DNA of 64,000 nucleotides. Origin: Terriglobia bacterium. GTDB taxonomy: Bacteria; Acidobacteriota; Terriglobia; Terriglobales; Acidobacteriaceae. Under the pieces are notes generated by a model. It made no database searches and had not been told where the DNA came from. It was given only the letters and a program-made list of their open reading frames with translations. The translations under genes were made by a program, and so were the position numbers. Location: positions 1-64,000 of the forward strand of contig JAIQFA010000009.1 in the NCBI GenBank assembly GCA_020073525.1, read 5' to 3'. Positions 44,995 to 55,926 of this stretch are shown in pieces (positions within the stretch are counted from its first letter, which is position 1; each line of letters starts with the position of its first letter).

Positions 44995-46026
44995 TTACAC
45001 CATCTCGGTTCCCCATAAATCATGCAGGTGCACAATCCCCTGCAACCGCCGATCGTCATCTATAACGACCAGCGATGTAATCTTCATCTCTTCCATGCGT
45101 GCCAGCGCTGCGGCGGCAAACTCCTGAGCCCCTATCGTTTTGGGAAACCGCGTCATGCAATCCTCCGCGGTCAGATCCAGCGCATCTTTCCCGCGCTGTT
45201 CGAGCAGACGTCGCAGATCGCCGTCGCTGATCACTCCGAGCAGACGGTCGCCATCGACCACGGCGGTCATGCCCAGTTTCTTGCGCGACATTTCGTAAAT
45301 CACGTCCGGCATCTTCGTCTCCGCCGTCACCTGCGGCACCGCGTCGCCCGAGTGCATCAGCGACTCGACCCGTGCCAGACGTTTCCCCAGCTTTCCGCCA
45401 GGATGCAGGTTGGCAAAGTCCTCTTCCTTGAACCCGCGTTTTTCCGAAAGCGCGACCGCCAGCGCATCCCCCAGAGCGAGCATGGTGGTGGTGGAAGCGG
45501 TAGGAGCGAGCCCCAGCGAACAAGCTTCCTTGGAAATCGAGCAGTCCAGAGCAACCTCAGCCGAAGATGCAAGCGTAGAAGCCCGTGTGGAGCGGACCTG
45601 CCCTGAGCGAGAGTCGAAGGGGCCCCCGCCCGCCAGATTTTCTGCCAGGTCATCGCAAGTCATACTGATGAGTGGAACCTGCAGCCGCTTGATCGTAGCC
45701 ACTAGCTGCAGAATTTCCTCCGTCTCGCCGCTAGCCGAAAGCGCCAAAACAACATCGCCGCGCACGATCATCCCCAGATCGCCGTGCAACGCCTCCACCG
45801 GATGCAGGTAGAGCGCCGGAGAGCCAGTCGAACTCAACGTGGCCGCGATCTTGCGAGCGATCAGCCCGCTCTTCCCCATCCCGGTCACGACCACCCGCCC
45901 CCGGCACTCGAAGAGCAGATCCAACGCCCGGTTGAAGTCCGCAGCCATCGAGCCGGCGAGCCGGTCGGCCAGCGCCCGTAGCGCCTCCGCCTCAATACGC
46001 ACCACGTTTTCACCTACATGTTTCAT
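44995..46026 (-). CDS. kdsD: Arabinose-5-phosphate isomerase (KpsF/KdsD) with a repeat-encoded insert
   Basis: 343 residues. SIS domain: TGMGKSGLIARKIAATLSST, GDVVLALSASGETEEIL and CSLGLAPTASTT. Two CBS domains follow (about 215-343). It converts ribulose-5-P to arabinose-5-P, the first step to KDO for LPS; kdsA lies at the far end of the window. Between residues 130 and 150, where homologues read straight from the SIS strand to STLA-type sequence, there is an extra GGGPFDSRSGQVRSTRA stretch. It is read from a dispersed repeat word (45597-45622) and explains most of the extra length over the usual 320-330. Confidence 0.92.
   Translation of the reverse strand: MKHVGENVVRIEAEALRALADRLAGSMAADFNRALDLLFECRGRVVVTGMGKSGLIARKIAATLSSTGSPALYLHPVEALHGDLGMIVRGDVVLALSASGETEEILQLVATIKRLQVPLISMTCDDLAENLAGGGPFDSRSGQVRSTRASTLASSAEVALDCSISKEACSLGLAPTASTTTMLALGDALAVALSEKRGFKEEDFANLHPGGKLGKRLARVESLMHSGDAVPQVTAETKMPDVIYEMSRKKLGMTAVVDGDRLLGVISDGDLRRLLEQRGKDALDLTAEDCMTRFPKTIGAQEFAAAALARMEEMKITSLVVIDDDRRLQGIVHLHDLWGTEMV
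45597..45622. repeat. Repeat word inside kdsD
   Basis: Contains CCCTGAGCGAGAGTCGAAGGG, an imperfect palindrome of the CCTGAGC...GAAGG type also seen in the centres of the elements at 41475-41602 and 63803-63896. It is in frame within the SIS domain. Confidence 0.7.
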
Positions 46027-46054
46027 GAAGGAGAGATGTTAGCAGAAGGAGTCG

Positions 46055-46093
46055 GGCATCGGGTCATCGGATGATCGGGCCATCGGGTCGTCG
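46055..46093. repeat. ATCGGG word repeats, left flank of the cytochrome gene
   Basis: About four tandem copies of a TCATCGG/CATCGGG word. A reverse-complement block lies at 46844-46876, on the other side of the cytochrome c gene. Confidence 0.65.
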
Positions 46094-46202
46094 AAGTCGC
46101 GGATGCAATCACACACCTCTGTTATTCCCGTCACCGACCATTGCCCTTCAATGTGTATGATCAAGTCGCATTCACTCAAGCACTTTTTCGTCGGAGGCCA
46201 CC

Positions 46203-46625
46203 GTGCAGCGACGAGTGCCGATGCTCGTATCGGTTTTACTGGTTTCCATGGTTGTCTCCGCCTCCGCACAAATGAAGAGCCCGCGACAACCACCAATCCG
46301 TCCAGTGGATGGGGCCGGCGTCTTTCGAAATTACTGTGCTGCCTGCCACGGACTCGATGGGCGCGGGGACGGCCCGGTGGCCAAGGCGCTGAAATCAGCG
46401 GTTCCCGACCTGACGAGTCTTTCGCAGCGAAATGATGGTGCCTTTCCCGCTGTTCATGTGCGCAACACTATCTTGTTTGGTGCAGACAATCTCCTGCCCG
46501 CACATGGTTCAAAGGCGATGCCTGTTTGGGGACCGATCTTCCACGAGATCGAGTTCGATCAGGACCTAGGCAACGTGCGCCTGGAAAACGTAACCAAGTA
46601 TTTGGAGTCCATTCAGCGGAAGTAA
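46203..46625 (+). CDS. Exported class I cytochrome c
   Basis: 140 residues from GTG 46203 with GGAGG 5 bases upstream; ATG 46221 is an alternative. A signal peptide (LVSVLLVSMVVSASAQ) leads to one c-type heme: CAACHG for covalent attachment and the likely axial Met in SKAMPVWGP. It would be a periplasmic electron carrier. No oxidase or dehydrogenase partner is nearby. Confidence 0.88.
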   Translation: MQRRVPMLVSVLLVSMVVSASAQMKSPRQPPIRPVDGAGVFRNYCAACHGLDGRGDGPVAKALKSAVPDLTSLSQRNDGAFPAVHVRNTILFGADNLLPAHGSKAMPVWGPIFHEIEFDQDLGNVRLENVTKYLESIQRK

Positions 46626-46843
46626 CAAGCTATCGCATCAATCGTTTCGTGAAGGCATTCCTTCAGCGGTGTTGAAAGAGTCTGAGTCGCGCGGATTTGA
46701 GAAGGGCAACTTCAGTCGTGCCGTAAGCTGAAAACGTGTCCGCGCTTTAGCGCCTGCGGTGAGCTTCTTGCGCTCTCGACCAAGTTTGCCCGCAGGCTTC
46801 TCAGCCGCGCTGATTGCTGTCGATAAGTCGTCCAGATCACACA

Positions 46844-46876
46844 ATGACCCGATCACCCGATGGTCCGATCGCCCGA
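46844..46876. repeat. CCCGAT word repeats, right flank of the cytochrome gene
   Basis: Tandem CCGATC/CCCGAT words, the reverse complement of the block at 46055-46093. The gap 46626-46877 otherwise shows nothing. Confidence 0.6.
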
Positions 46877-46877
46877 T

Positions 46878-48020
46878 TTAGAAGTGGTCGTCCGCCGTGT
46901 GCCCCGGATGTTCCAGCGCCCGTGCCTGAATGGCGCGATCCCACGGGCCTCCCTGCCAGTTGTCTTTGATCCGATTGTTGTGGATCCACGGCGGCAACGT
47001 CATCAGCAGCCGTCGGCTGAGGGCGTGGAGATAAGGCTCATAGACCGCCCGGAGTTCCGCCAACCGCTCTGGTGCGTCCGGCTTGTCATTCAGCGTCACG
47101 CCGCGCCATGCCAACTCCGTTTTCAACCGGTTGCGATTTTCTGCCGTGAGCCTATCCTCATCGTGCGGACTGTACTGTGCATTCACCACCTGCGCGAGGT
47201 CAACAACAGCGTGCCGCGCCATCGCGAACGTGAGCTTAGCCTGGTCTTGGTGAATGCCGTCCACACCCGTCATAACCAGCGACGTGACATCGAGCATGGC
47301 TGTCAGCGCACTGAGCCAGGACTGATTACTGTGCTGCGAGCGGAAAAACATCAGCACGGGATAGGAGATGTGGCTCGCCAGAAGATCGGCGCACCAGCGC
47401 TCCCAGTCGCGGAAGATATCGTCAAGCACCGTCTGATCGGGACAGCAACCCAACCGGCCGAGAAACTCCGCCGCAGTCGGCGGCGACCCGGCGCGCGCAT
47501 CGAGCAGCGAAATTTCAACCTCACGCGTAGAAAACGAACCGTAGATCACCGGCAGGTAGCCAACCACGAGACCAAGAAACGCGAAGCCCATGCCCGCTTC
47601 CATCACGGCCAAAGCGCGGGCGGCGGCATTGTTCGGAGTGATGTCTCCGTAGCCCAGCGTGAAGAAAGTTTCACCGCTCAGGTAGATCACTTTCCCAAAC
47701 GTGATTTTTTCGTTGACCAGCGTCAGGTGTTCGCCCAATCCATACTGCACGCAGGCAAAACCAAAAATCAGCCCGAGCGCCCAAAAGCCCAGCAGCACAA
47801 TTAGCGACAGCGGCCCAAAGTAGGCCAGGAACCCTTCGCGCCGGTTCGCGGACTTGATGTGCCGCCCCACGCGAGTCCAGAAGCCCCAAGTGTTTTTGTA
47901 AAACCAAGAAGCAATGCGAAATTGCCGTTTGATGCGCCGCGGCAAAACCACGGTCTCAAACGCATCCATCAGGATGATGAAGATAAGAACAATGCCGAGG
48001 ATCGCTGCCCACAAGTGCAT
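46878..48020 (-). CDS. Two-TM potassium channel with cytoplasmic domain
   Basis: 380 residues. The N-terminus has membrane helices at about 3-20 and 68-95, a pore loop with the selectivity filter TLGYGD, and a further helix (about 140-160). The remaining 220 residues are a soluble helical domain without an RCK/NAD motif. It should pass K+ across the inner membrane; gating input is unknown. The repeat block at 46844-46876 abuts its stop. Confidence 0.85.
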   Translation of the reverse strand: MHLWAAILGIVLIFIILMDAFETVVLPRRIKRQFRIASWFYKNTWGFWTRVGRHIKSANRREGFLAYFGPLSLIVLLGFWALGLIFGFACVQYGLGEHLTLVNEKITFGKVIYLSGETFFTLGYGDITPNNAAARALAVMEAGMGFAFLGLVVGYLPVIYGSFSTREVEISLLDARAGSPPTAAEFLGRLGCCPDQTVLDDIFRDWERWCADLLASHISYPVLMFFRSQHSNQSWLSALTAMLDVTSLVMTGVDGIHQDQAKLTFAMARHAVVDLAQVVNAQYSPHDEDRLTAENRNRLKTELAWRGVTLNDKPDAPERLAELRAVYEPYLHALSRRLLMTLPPWIHNNRIKDNWQGGPWDRAIQARALEHPGHTADDHF

Positions 48021-48120
48021 AGATGAGATTGAGATGACGCGGGAATGGTAGCAGATTCACCAACGAAGCCGATGCGATAGCCTGAAGGGAAACAGAAAGG
48101 GCGGATTGCGCCGCCCTCTA

Positions 48121-48149
48121 AGACCTGGGACCTAAGACCTGAGACCTGG
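48121..48149. repeat. GACCT word repeats
   Basis: Four near-tandem copies of A(G)ACCTGRG-type words just beyond the ahcY stop. Confidence 0.6.
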
Positions 48150-48151
48150 CT

Positions 48152-49581
<1,430 letters not shown>

Positions 49582-50763
49582 TTATTTCCTTGCCCCGGCC
49601 GGTTCACGCTTCAAGCCGGCGTCGGCAGCCAGTTTGGCGGCCTTGTCGGTCGCTTCCCAGGTGAAATCGGGATCCGTGCGGCCGAAGTGGCCGTAGGCCG
49701 CGGTCTTGCGATAAATCGGACGGCGCAGGTTGAGCGTGTCGATGATCTCGCGCGGCTTCAGCTTGAAGTTCGCCCGCACCAAGTCTGGAATCAGACTGGC
49801 ATCGATCTTCTCGGTTCCGAAAGTGTCCACCAGGACGCTGACCGGATCGGCAACTCCGATGGCGTAAGCAAGTTGCACTTCGCAGCGATCGGCGAGCCCG
49901 GCGGCCACGATATTCTTCGCGATGTAGCGCGCCATGTAGGCGGCCGAACGATCGACCTTGGTCGGATCCTTGCCACTGAATGCGCCGCCACCGTGACGTC
50001 CCATGCCGCCGTAGGTGTCGACGATGATCTTGCGTCCGGTCAGACCGGAATCGCCCATGGGGCCGCCAATAACGAAGCGTCCAGTGGGATTGATGTGGTA
50101 CTTGGTGTCCTCATCGAGTAGGTGCGCCGGAATGACGGCCTGGATGACGTGCTTCAAGATGTCGGCGCGTAGTTCGTCGTTGCCAACGCTCTCCGAATGC
50201 TGGGTCGAGACAACCACCGCATCCACACGCTTCACTTTGCGGTGTGCGTCGTATTCGACGGTGACTTGCGATTTTCCATCGGGGCGCAGGTAAGGGCACG
50301 TGCCGTTCTTGCGGACTTCGGAGAGTTTCAAGGTGAGCTTGTGGGCGAGTGAAATCGGAAGGGGCATCAGTTCGGGAGTCTCATTGCAGGCATAGCCGAA
50401 CATCATGCCCTGGTCGCCGGCGCCGCCGGTGTCCACTCCCATCGCGATGTCGCCGGACTGCTTGTTGATGCTGGAGATAACCGCGCAGGTATTCGAGTCG
50501 AAACCGTACACCGCGTTGTCGTAGCCAATCGACTGCACCACGCCACGCACCAGGTTCTGAAAGTCGACGTAGGCTTTGGTGGTGATCTCGCCGGCGATCA
50601 CGACCAGGCCGGTGCAGGTCAGGGTTTCGCAAGCGACGCGGCTGTTCGGATCGTCACGAAGGCAGGCGTCGAGAATGGCATCGGAAATCTGGTCGGCGAT
50701 CTTATCCGGATGTCCCTCGGTTACAGACTCCGAGGTAAAAAGAAAACGATTCTTTGCTGGCAA
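49582..50763 (-). CDS. metK: S-adenosylmethionine synthetase
   Basis: 393 residues. It makes SAM from methionine and ATP. Motifs: [20 protein letters not shown], the signature [12 protein letters not shown] and [19 protein letters not shown]. It is a cytosolic tetramer in other bacteria. ahcY follows on the same strand. The 231 bases upstream contain complementary GAGCC/GGCTC and GAAGCC/GGCTTC words but no riboswitch class that I can name. Confidence 0.97.
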   Translation of the reverse strand: MPAKNRFLFTSESVTEGHPDKIADQISDAILDACLRDDPNSRVACETLTCTGLVVIAGEITTKAYVDFQNLVRGVVQSIGYDNAVYGFDSNTCAVISSINKQSGDIAMGVDTGGAGDQGMMFGYACNETPELMPLPISLAHKLTLKLSEVRKNGTCPYLRPDGKSQVTVEYDAHRKVKRVDAVVVSTQHSESVGNDELRADILKHVIQAVIPAHLLDEDTKYHINPTGRFVIGGPMGDSGLTGRKIIVDTYGGMGRHGGGAFSGKDPTKVDRSAAYMARYIAKNIVAAGLADRCEVQLAYAIGVADPVSVLVDTFGTEKIDASLIPDLVRANFKLKPREIIDTLNLRRPIYRKTAAYGHFGRTDPDFTWEATDKAAKLAADAGLKREPAGARK

Positions 50764-50994
50764 GCTGATATCTCCTAAATGTGACTTCGAGCCTTCACGT
50801 CCGAACAGGGAGGCTTCCGGAGCCCAGGGCTCTTGACCGGGGTTTGGGCTTAATGTTCTTCAAAACGGTACCAGAGATGACCGCCTAAAAGCAATGGAAT
50901 TGGCCACGGCTGAAGGGCCTGACATCAAGTGGAAGCCAGGTTGCATTGAACGGCGGAAGGCACGCGGTAAGCGGAAGAAAAGAAAGAGAAAAAC

Positions 50995-51960
50995 TTAAGG
51001 GGTCGTAGGCGGCGCCGGTGCGTTCGGCACCAATCCTCCCGGCCCAAAAGTAACGGTCTTGACCTCCCCGAATTGTCCCCCGGTGTCAAGCTTCTTTCCG
51101 TTGAAGCGAAGGTCGACGCCCCCGGCGTTTCCAAGCTTGACGATGATCTCTTTCCGGCCGCGAAGCGCGCGCGCGCTGCCTGCCGCCAGAAGTTCGGACG
51201 AAAGTGTTTTGCCGTCGGCGCTGGCGGAGACCCAGGATTCTTCACGGGCCTGGATCACGACCGAGAATTCGCCCGGCGCTGTGGGGGCAGTGGCTGCGTT
51301 CTGAGTTGCCGAGCCCTGAGGCGTGTTGACAGTAGCCGAGGCGGGCTTTCCGCCGGATGGGCTGGCAAGGGCGGGCGCGGGCTGAACGCTGGAACTGAGC
51401 GAGCCAGTGCTCGACGAACCGTTGTTTGACGAAGCAGCGCCACTGTCCGCGCTTGACCCGGCGCTCGATCCAGCGGATACGGGCGCTTCGGCCGGCGTTG
51501 GATGGGGACGAACGGGTGGCTTCGCGTGCTGTTGATGTTGATGGCTCCAGACCGACAATACGAGCGCAACCACGAGCAGAAGTGCGGCGAACCATCCCCA
51601 GGGGAGCTGACGAGCGGGAGCGTCGCTACTGGATTCGACGTGATCGACGTTTTCTGGGTGTTCGCGTGCGCCGGCTTCCCGTGCCTCGTCAGAACGAGGT
51701 CCGATTTCGGTGACCACCGGAGGCGCGTCGCCCGACGCTTGCAGGTATTCGGCAACGGTTTGATCTTCGTCGAGGCCGACAAAACGGGAATAGGCTCGGA
51801 CAAAGCCCTTGTTGAAGATGCCTCCCGGCAACTGGTTGAACTTATCCTCTTCCAGTGCCTGCAGCATGCGGGTGCCGATCTTGGTGGAGACAGAAATTTG
51901 CTCGAGCGTGATCTTGCGCTTCTCGCGCTCCTGCTTCAGTTTTTCGCCAAAGGATGGCAA
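50995..51960 (-). CDS. RodZ-like HTH membrane protein
   Basis: 321 residues from TTG 51960, chosen because GGGAG lies 6 bases upstream and SFGEKLKQEREKRKITLEQI is the normal family start; ATG 52032 would add 24 residues. Cytoplasmic HTH_25 domain (to about 75), one membrane helix (about 125-142, WFAALLLVVALVLSVW), a Ser/Gly/Pro-rich periplasmic linker and a DUF4115 domain (EFSVVIQAREESWVSASADG). RodZ links MreB to the wall machinery; mreBCD lies 14 kb away. Confidence 0.82.
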   Translation of the reverse strand: MPSFGEKLKQEREKRKITLEQISVSTKIGTRMLQALEEDKFNQLPGGIFNKGFVRAYSRFVGLDEDQTVAEYLQASGDAPPVVTEIGPRSDEAREAGAREHPENVDHVESSSDAPARQLPWGWFAALLLVVALVLSVWSHQHQQHAKPPVRPHPTPAEAPVSAGSSAGSSADSGAASSNNGSSSTGSLSSSVQPAPALASPSGGKPASATVNTPQGSATQNAATAPTAPGEFSVVIQAREESWVSASADGKTLSSELLAAGSARALRGRKEIIVKLGNAGGVDLRFNGKKLDTGGQFGEVKTVTFGPGGLVPNAPAPPTTP

Positions 51961-52332
51961 ACCAGTCTCCCGCTTTCGCCGGACGGCGAACGGAATTTTA
52001 CTCGTTCGAGAAGCAAGATCATAGTATGTCAAGAAGGAAGATCATAGGCGATTCGGTAGTGGGCAGGTACGGGCGACAGGCTTCGAGCCGCGAGCTACGA
52101 GCAAACAGGTTGCCTGCAGTTCGAAGCTCGTAACTGGCAGCCTTCTTAGTCTGGGCCATCCGAACTAGCCACCTGCCGCCATCCCATATACACTGCCACA
52201 GACCCTACTGGGCACGGGATTCGCAGCAGGAGTGGCGGGTTGGCGGGACGGGTACCGGTTACCGACGTTCATTGCTCGGCTGATGCAACCAAACCTATAA
52301 TTTCGTATCCAACCCACTTGGACGAGGAGTGC
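51961..52332. other. Divergent gap between RodZ-like gene and diguanylate cyclase
   Basis: 372 bases. The first 72 could extend the RodZ-like frame. From 52069 to 52142 there are self-complementary words (TTCGAGC, GAGCTACGAGC, GTTCGAAGCTCGTAAC). The cyclase promoter lies at 52272-52301. Confidence 0.55.
52272..52301 (+). promoter_or_regulatory. Sigma-70-type promoter of the diguanylate cyclase
   Basis: TTGCTC (52272-52277), 18 bases, TATAAT (52296-52301). Transcription would start near 52308, 25 bases before the ATG, leaving room for the GAGGAG site. Confidence 0.55.
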
Positions 52333-53385
52333 ATGTCAGAGGCAGCGGGCACATCCCCAATTCGCCTGTCGCAAGAGCTGACCATCTTTCACGATGTCGC
52401 CAAGGCGCTGACGTCGTCGCTCAACCTCGACTCCATCCTGCAGACCATCATGGAGAAAATGGCGGAATACTTCCGTCCTGATACCTGGTCGCTGCTGATG
52501 GTGGACGAGGAAAAAGATGAACTCTATTTCGCCATCGCGGTGGGGGCGGCGGCGGATGTGCTCTCCAAGGCGCGATTGAAGGTAGGAGAAGGAATTGCCG
52601 GCTGGGTGGCCAAGCACGGACAGGTGTTGATCGTGCCCGATGTGCAGCGCGATCCGCGTTTCTCGTCCCGCCTCGATGAAATGACGCGGCTGCAGACGCG
52701 CTCCGTTATCTGCGTGCCGTTGCGCTCCAAGCACCGCGTGCTGGGCGTGATTCAACTGGTCAATTTGAATGTGGAGATGAGCGAGCAGGAAATGTTCTTC
52801 CTGCAGGCATTGTGCGATTACGCTGCGATTTCAATCGAGAATGCCCGGTCAGTCGAGAAGATTCAGGAACTGACCATCACCGACGATTGCACTGGCCTGT
52901 TCAATGCACGCCACCTGCACAAGACGCTCGAAACCGAGGTCTACCGCTCGGCGCGTTTCGGCTACCAGTTCAGCGTAATCTTCATTGACCTCGACCATTT
53001 CAAATCGGTCAACGATACCCACGGACATCTGGTGGGAAGCCGTCTGCTCGCCGAAGTCGGATACCTGATCAAGGCGCAGTTAAGGTTGATTGACTTCGCT
53101 TTCCGCTACGGCGGAGACGAGTTTGTCGTGCTGCTCCCGCAGACCAGCAAAGATCAGGCCGTAGTGGTCGCGAAACGATTGCAGGATTCCCTGCGCGCGG
53201 GAACCTTCTGCACGGAGCAGGGCTTAAACTTGAACCTTCGCGCTAGCATGGGGCTGGCCACTTTTCCGCACGATGCGCAGACACCGCACGATATTATCCG
53301 CCAGGCCGACGAGATGATGTACATGGTGAAGAACACCACCCGTGACAATATTGGCATCGCCTCGCGCGGGCTGCTGGAGCCGTAA
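52333..53385 (+). CDS. GAF-GGDEF diguanylate cyclase
   Basis: 350 residues from ATG 52333 after GAGGAG. GAF domain at about 20-175 (VGEGIAGWVAKHGQVLIVPD), then a GGDEF domain with intact active site RYGGDEF and substrate motif FIDLDHFKSVND. The inhibitory I-site RLID lies exactly five residues before the GGDEF block, so feedback inhibition is expected. It makes c-di-GMP in the cytosol in response to an unknown GAF ligand. The PilZ-like protein at 14838-15206 is a possible but distant effector. Confidence 0.92.
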   Translation: MSEAAGTSPIRLSQELTIFHDVAKALTSSLNLDSILQTIMEKMAEYFRPDTWSLLMVDEEKDELYFAIAVGAAADVLSKARLKVGEGIAGWVAKHGQVLIVPDVQRDPRFSSRLDEMTRLQTRSVICVPLRSKHRVLGVIQLVNLNVEMSEQEMFFLQALCDYAAISIENARSVEKIQELTITDDCTGLFNARHLHKTLETEVYRSARFGYQFSVIFIDLDHFKSVNDTHGHLVGSRLLAEVGYLIKAQLRLIDFAFRYGGDEFVVLLPQTSKDQAVVVAKRLQDSLRAGTFCTEQGLNLNLRASMGLATFPHDAQTPHDIIRQADEMMYMVKNTTRDNIGIASRGLLEP

Positions 53386-53430
53386 AAGACTTCCCGTCTC
53401 TCCGCCGTTCCCTAGCCTCTTCCAACTTGC

Positions 53431-55827
53431 TCACTGATAGCACCTGAGCTGGCCGGTTGTAACCTGGATCTTCTGTTGCAGCGGTGCGGCCGCCCGGTAA
53501 AACAATTCGGAGTTCTGATCCGCTTTCTGCAATTGTTGAAATCCCAGATATTCCACGGTCAGATCATAACCGGTATCGATCAAGGCACCGCCAATGGTGA
53601 CGGTGCGATCGATGAGAGGCACGTACTCGGCGTGACGGACCAGGCTGGCGATCGTGCGCTGGACGCCCTCGTCGGAGAGGGTGATCTTGACGATCTGCTT
53701 GAAGCCCTCCAGTGCGGGTAGGATGTCGCCGTCTTTCGATTTCGTAATGGGATTGCCTTTCTTGATGCCTTCTCCGTCGTCAGTCACGTAGCCGCGGAAA
53801 TCGCGGACTTTGGCGCCTTGGTCGGCGCCGTGGGCGGTCTGTTCGAGAAGTTCGTGGGCTCGTTCGGCTTCGGCATGCTCCTGCCGATAGGCGGCAATCT
53901 CGCCTTCGAGGCTTGACTGACGGGCGAGGCTAGTCTCTCTCTTGAGAGCCTCTTGTGTGCGTTCCATGCCATTGCGGGCCCAGTCTGCCTGTTCACCAGC
54001 CTCGGCGGCGTAGTGGCCGAGAACGACTTTGGCAGTGAGGTCGAAAGCTTGATAGCCCATATCAAGGCCGCCCTTTTTCATTTCCTTGGCCCACTCTTCC
54101 CGGTCTTCATTCTCCCGGAGATGCGTTTCAAGAAGCTTGGTCAGAGACCCTTTGGCGACCTCCAGTTGAGCGCGGAGTTGCTCGACCGTGGGCCGGGCGG
54201 AAGGTGGAACCTGCGAATGGGTCGCGTTGGCCAGGCAGGCATCGATATTAACCGCAGGCACGCTGGGCGCAGCCGGATGCGAAACTGCAGCCAATACCGG
54301 CAGCAGACCGCCCGCGGGAGCAGATGTCCTAAGAAGAGGAGCGGTGACCGGCTGCGATGCATGACTGAGATCGACCGTGCTGGAAGATTGCGTTGGGTTG
54401 GAAGCCTGCACCGGCGCCGTTCCCGCGAGTGCGGCAGCAGCGTGATCGCGGCTGGCGGAGAGGTGGACCTCAGTTGAATCGAAATTCTGGCGAGCGATCA
54501 TAGCCGCATCTTCGTCGGTTTTGGCCGCCGCCAGCATCTGGTTAAATGCCTGTTGCTGTGCCGGTGTGGGCGTGACCGCGTCTATCTTCGCCCGGGCAAC
54601 GTCAATCGCGCTCTTGTCCGCTTCGACGTGTCCCTGGGCGGTCTGATAATCGCGGCCGGCGTCGGCGTTTGCCTGCAGGGCTTGCTGGTAGTCCTGGTTG
54701 GCTTGCTGGAAGTTCTCCACGCGCGGATCTTGCGAAGCAGCGGTCAGCGCGGGATTTTGCTGTGCCGCCTGCAGAGCTGTGTCCTGGGCGAGAGTGCGCT
54801 CCGGGCCGTTCAAGGTCTGCGCAGCTTGCGCGAGCGCCGGCGCTTGACTCGGTTGCACTCCGTTCAGATAGATGCCTGGCAGACCGGGCATCCCGCCGGC
54901 GTTGGCTGCGTCGCCCGCTTGCCCGGTTGCGGGACCGCCGACGTATGTTCCGGGCAAACCCTGAATGCCATAGCCTTTGCCTTCACTGTCAGTGGAATTG
55001 CTGCTGGCCGCGGTTTGCGAACCGACGGGCCCGCCAACATAGATGCCGGGAAGACCCTTAATACCGTACCCGCCGCCGTCGCCCATTTTCAGTTTCAAGT
55101 CCCCTGGCCCGGAGGAATTCATACTCTTGAGCTGCAAGTCCGCCCCTGTGTTCATTGGCTTCAACCAAAGATCGAAGGGCACACCCTCCAGCTTCAAGGC
55201 TTGATTCAGCCGGGCGAACATGGCGTCCATCCGCTGTTGCTGGGCGATGCGCCGTTGCTCGTCCTGCTCCTGCTTGCGGCGAAGAATTTCCGCATTCATA
55301 ACCTGCTGCTGGCGCTGCGCCTCAGCGGCGTTGGCAAACATCGAACTGATGAACGAAGTCGCCGCACCCTGCATGAAGCTGCTGACCATCGGATTCTTGG
55401 TGTTGCTGACGATCATCAGGTTGACGCTATTGGTCAACATGTCCTGCTTGAAGTTGCCGGTGTTGGAGATCATGGCTCCCCCGGTTGAAGTCGAGCCTGA
55501 AGAATTGTCAGAGGTGCAGGTGCACGGTGAGGTCGATGGGGCCATCTTGCGCGCCGTCTCGCACTGCTCCCTGGTTACGCCCGAGGAGCTTCGGGTCCCG
55601 CTCCATCCGCCCATGTCCGCGGCGCACCCGGACTGAGTGCATCGGAAGGTGTAGGAACAGGTATCCGCGCGTCCGACCAGGACGCCCGCGCTAAGGACAA
55701 AGATCAACACAAAGATGGTGATCGGCCCGGACGGGAACGCGTTCGCTGGCCGCGGGCGGTGGTGAACGTCTGACCGGCAGTCGAGTTCGTCGGTAGCTTC
55801 CTGGCGATGCAAACGGGCCAGCGACAT
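53431..55827 (-). CDS. Large exported protein of unknown function with LPG-IYVGG repeats
   Basis: 798 residues; family not recognised. A hydrophobic segment (about 36-53) acts as signal or anchor, followed by a Cys-rich stretch (TCSYTFRCTQSGC, SPCTCTSD). A Gln/Arg-rich helix follows (about 165-205). Three spaced copies of a G-LPG-IYVGG motif lie at about 255-330 (KGLPGIYVGG, QGLPGTYVGG, PGLPGIYLNG). Then long Ala/Gln-rich coiled-coil regions and a more globular C-terminus (FRGYVTDDGEGIKKGNP). The start ATG lacks a clear ribosome site. It could be a secreted structural or conjugation-like envelope protein; this is open. Confidence 0.6.
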   Translation of the reverse strand: MSLARLHRQEATDELDCRSDVHHRPRPANAFPSGPITIFVLIFVLSAGVLVGRADTCSYTFRCTQSGCAADMGGWSGTRSSSGVTREQCETARKMAPSTSPCTCTSDNSSGSTSTGGAMISNTGNFKQDMLTNSVNLMIVSNTKNPMVSSFMQGAATSFISSMFANAAEAQRQQQVMNAEILRRKQEQDEQRRIAQQQRMDAMFARLNQALKLEGVPFDLWLKPMNTGADLQLKSMNSSGPGDLKLKMGDGGGYGIKGLPGIYVGGPVGSQTAASSNSTDSEGKGYGIQGLPGTYVGGPATGQAGDAANAGGMPGLPGIYLNGVQPSQAPALAQAAQTLNGPERTLAQDTALQAAQQNPALTAASQDPRVENFQQANQDYQQALQANADAGRDYQTAQGHVEADKSAIDVARAKIDAVTPTPAQQQAFNQMLAAAKTDEDAAMIARQNFDSTEVHLSASRDHAAAALAGTAPVQASNPTQSSSTVDLSHASQPVTAPLLRTSAPAGGLLPVLAAVSHPAAPSVPAVNIDACLANATHSQVPPSARPTVEQLRAQLEVAKGSLTKLLETHLRENEDREEWAKEMKKGGLDMGYQAFDLTAKVVLGHYAAEAGEQADWARNGMERTQEALKRETSLARQSSLEGEIAAYRQEHAEAERAHELLEQTAHGADQGAKVRDFRGYVTDDGEGIKKGNPITKSKDGDILPALEGFKQIVKITLSDEGVQRTIASLVRHAEYVPLIDRTVTIGGALIDTGYDLTVEYLGFQQLQKADQNSELFYRAAAPLQQKIQVTTGQLRCYQ

Positions 55828-55926
55828 CGGACGGTGCCTCCTCGGAAATACAGGGGGGAATAGCCAGATTCGGGCCGCGGGTGGCCGCCGTCAAGGTATC
55901 GCTCGTACCATGCCCGAGGTCAGTTC

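Noticed and set aside
46638-46856. 72-codon minus-strand frame between cytochrome c and the K+ channel
   Set aside because: Composition and content do not look like protein; it overlaps word repeats and has no ribosome site.
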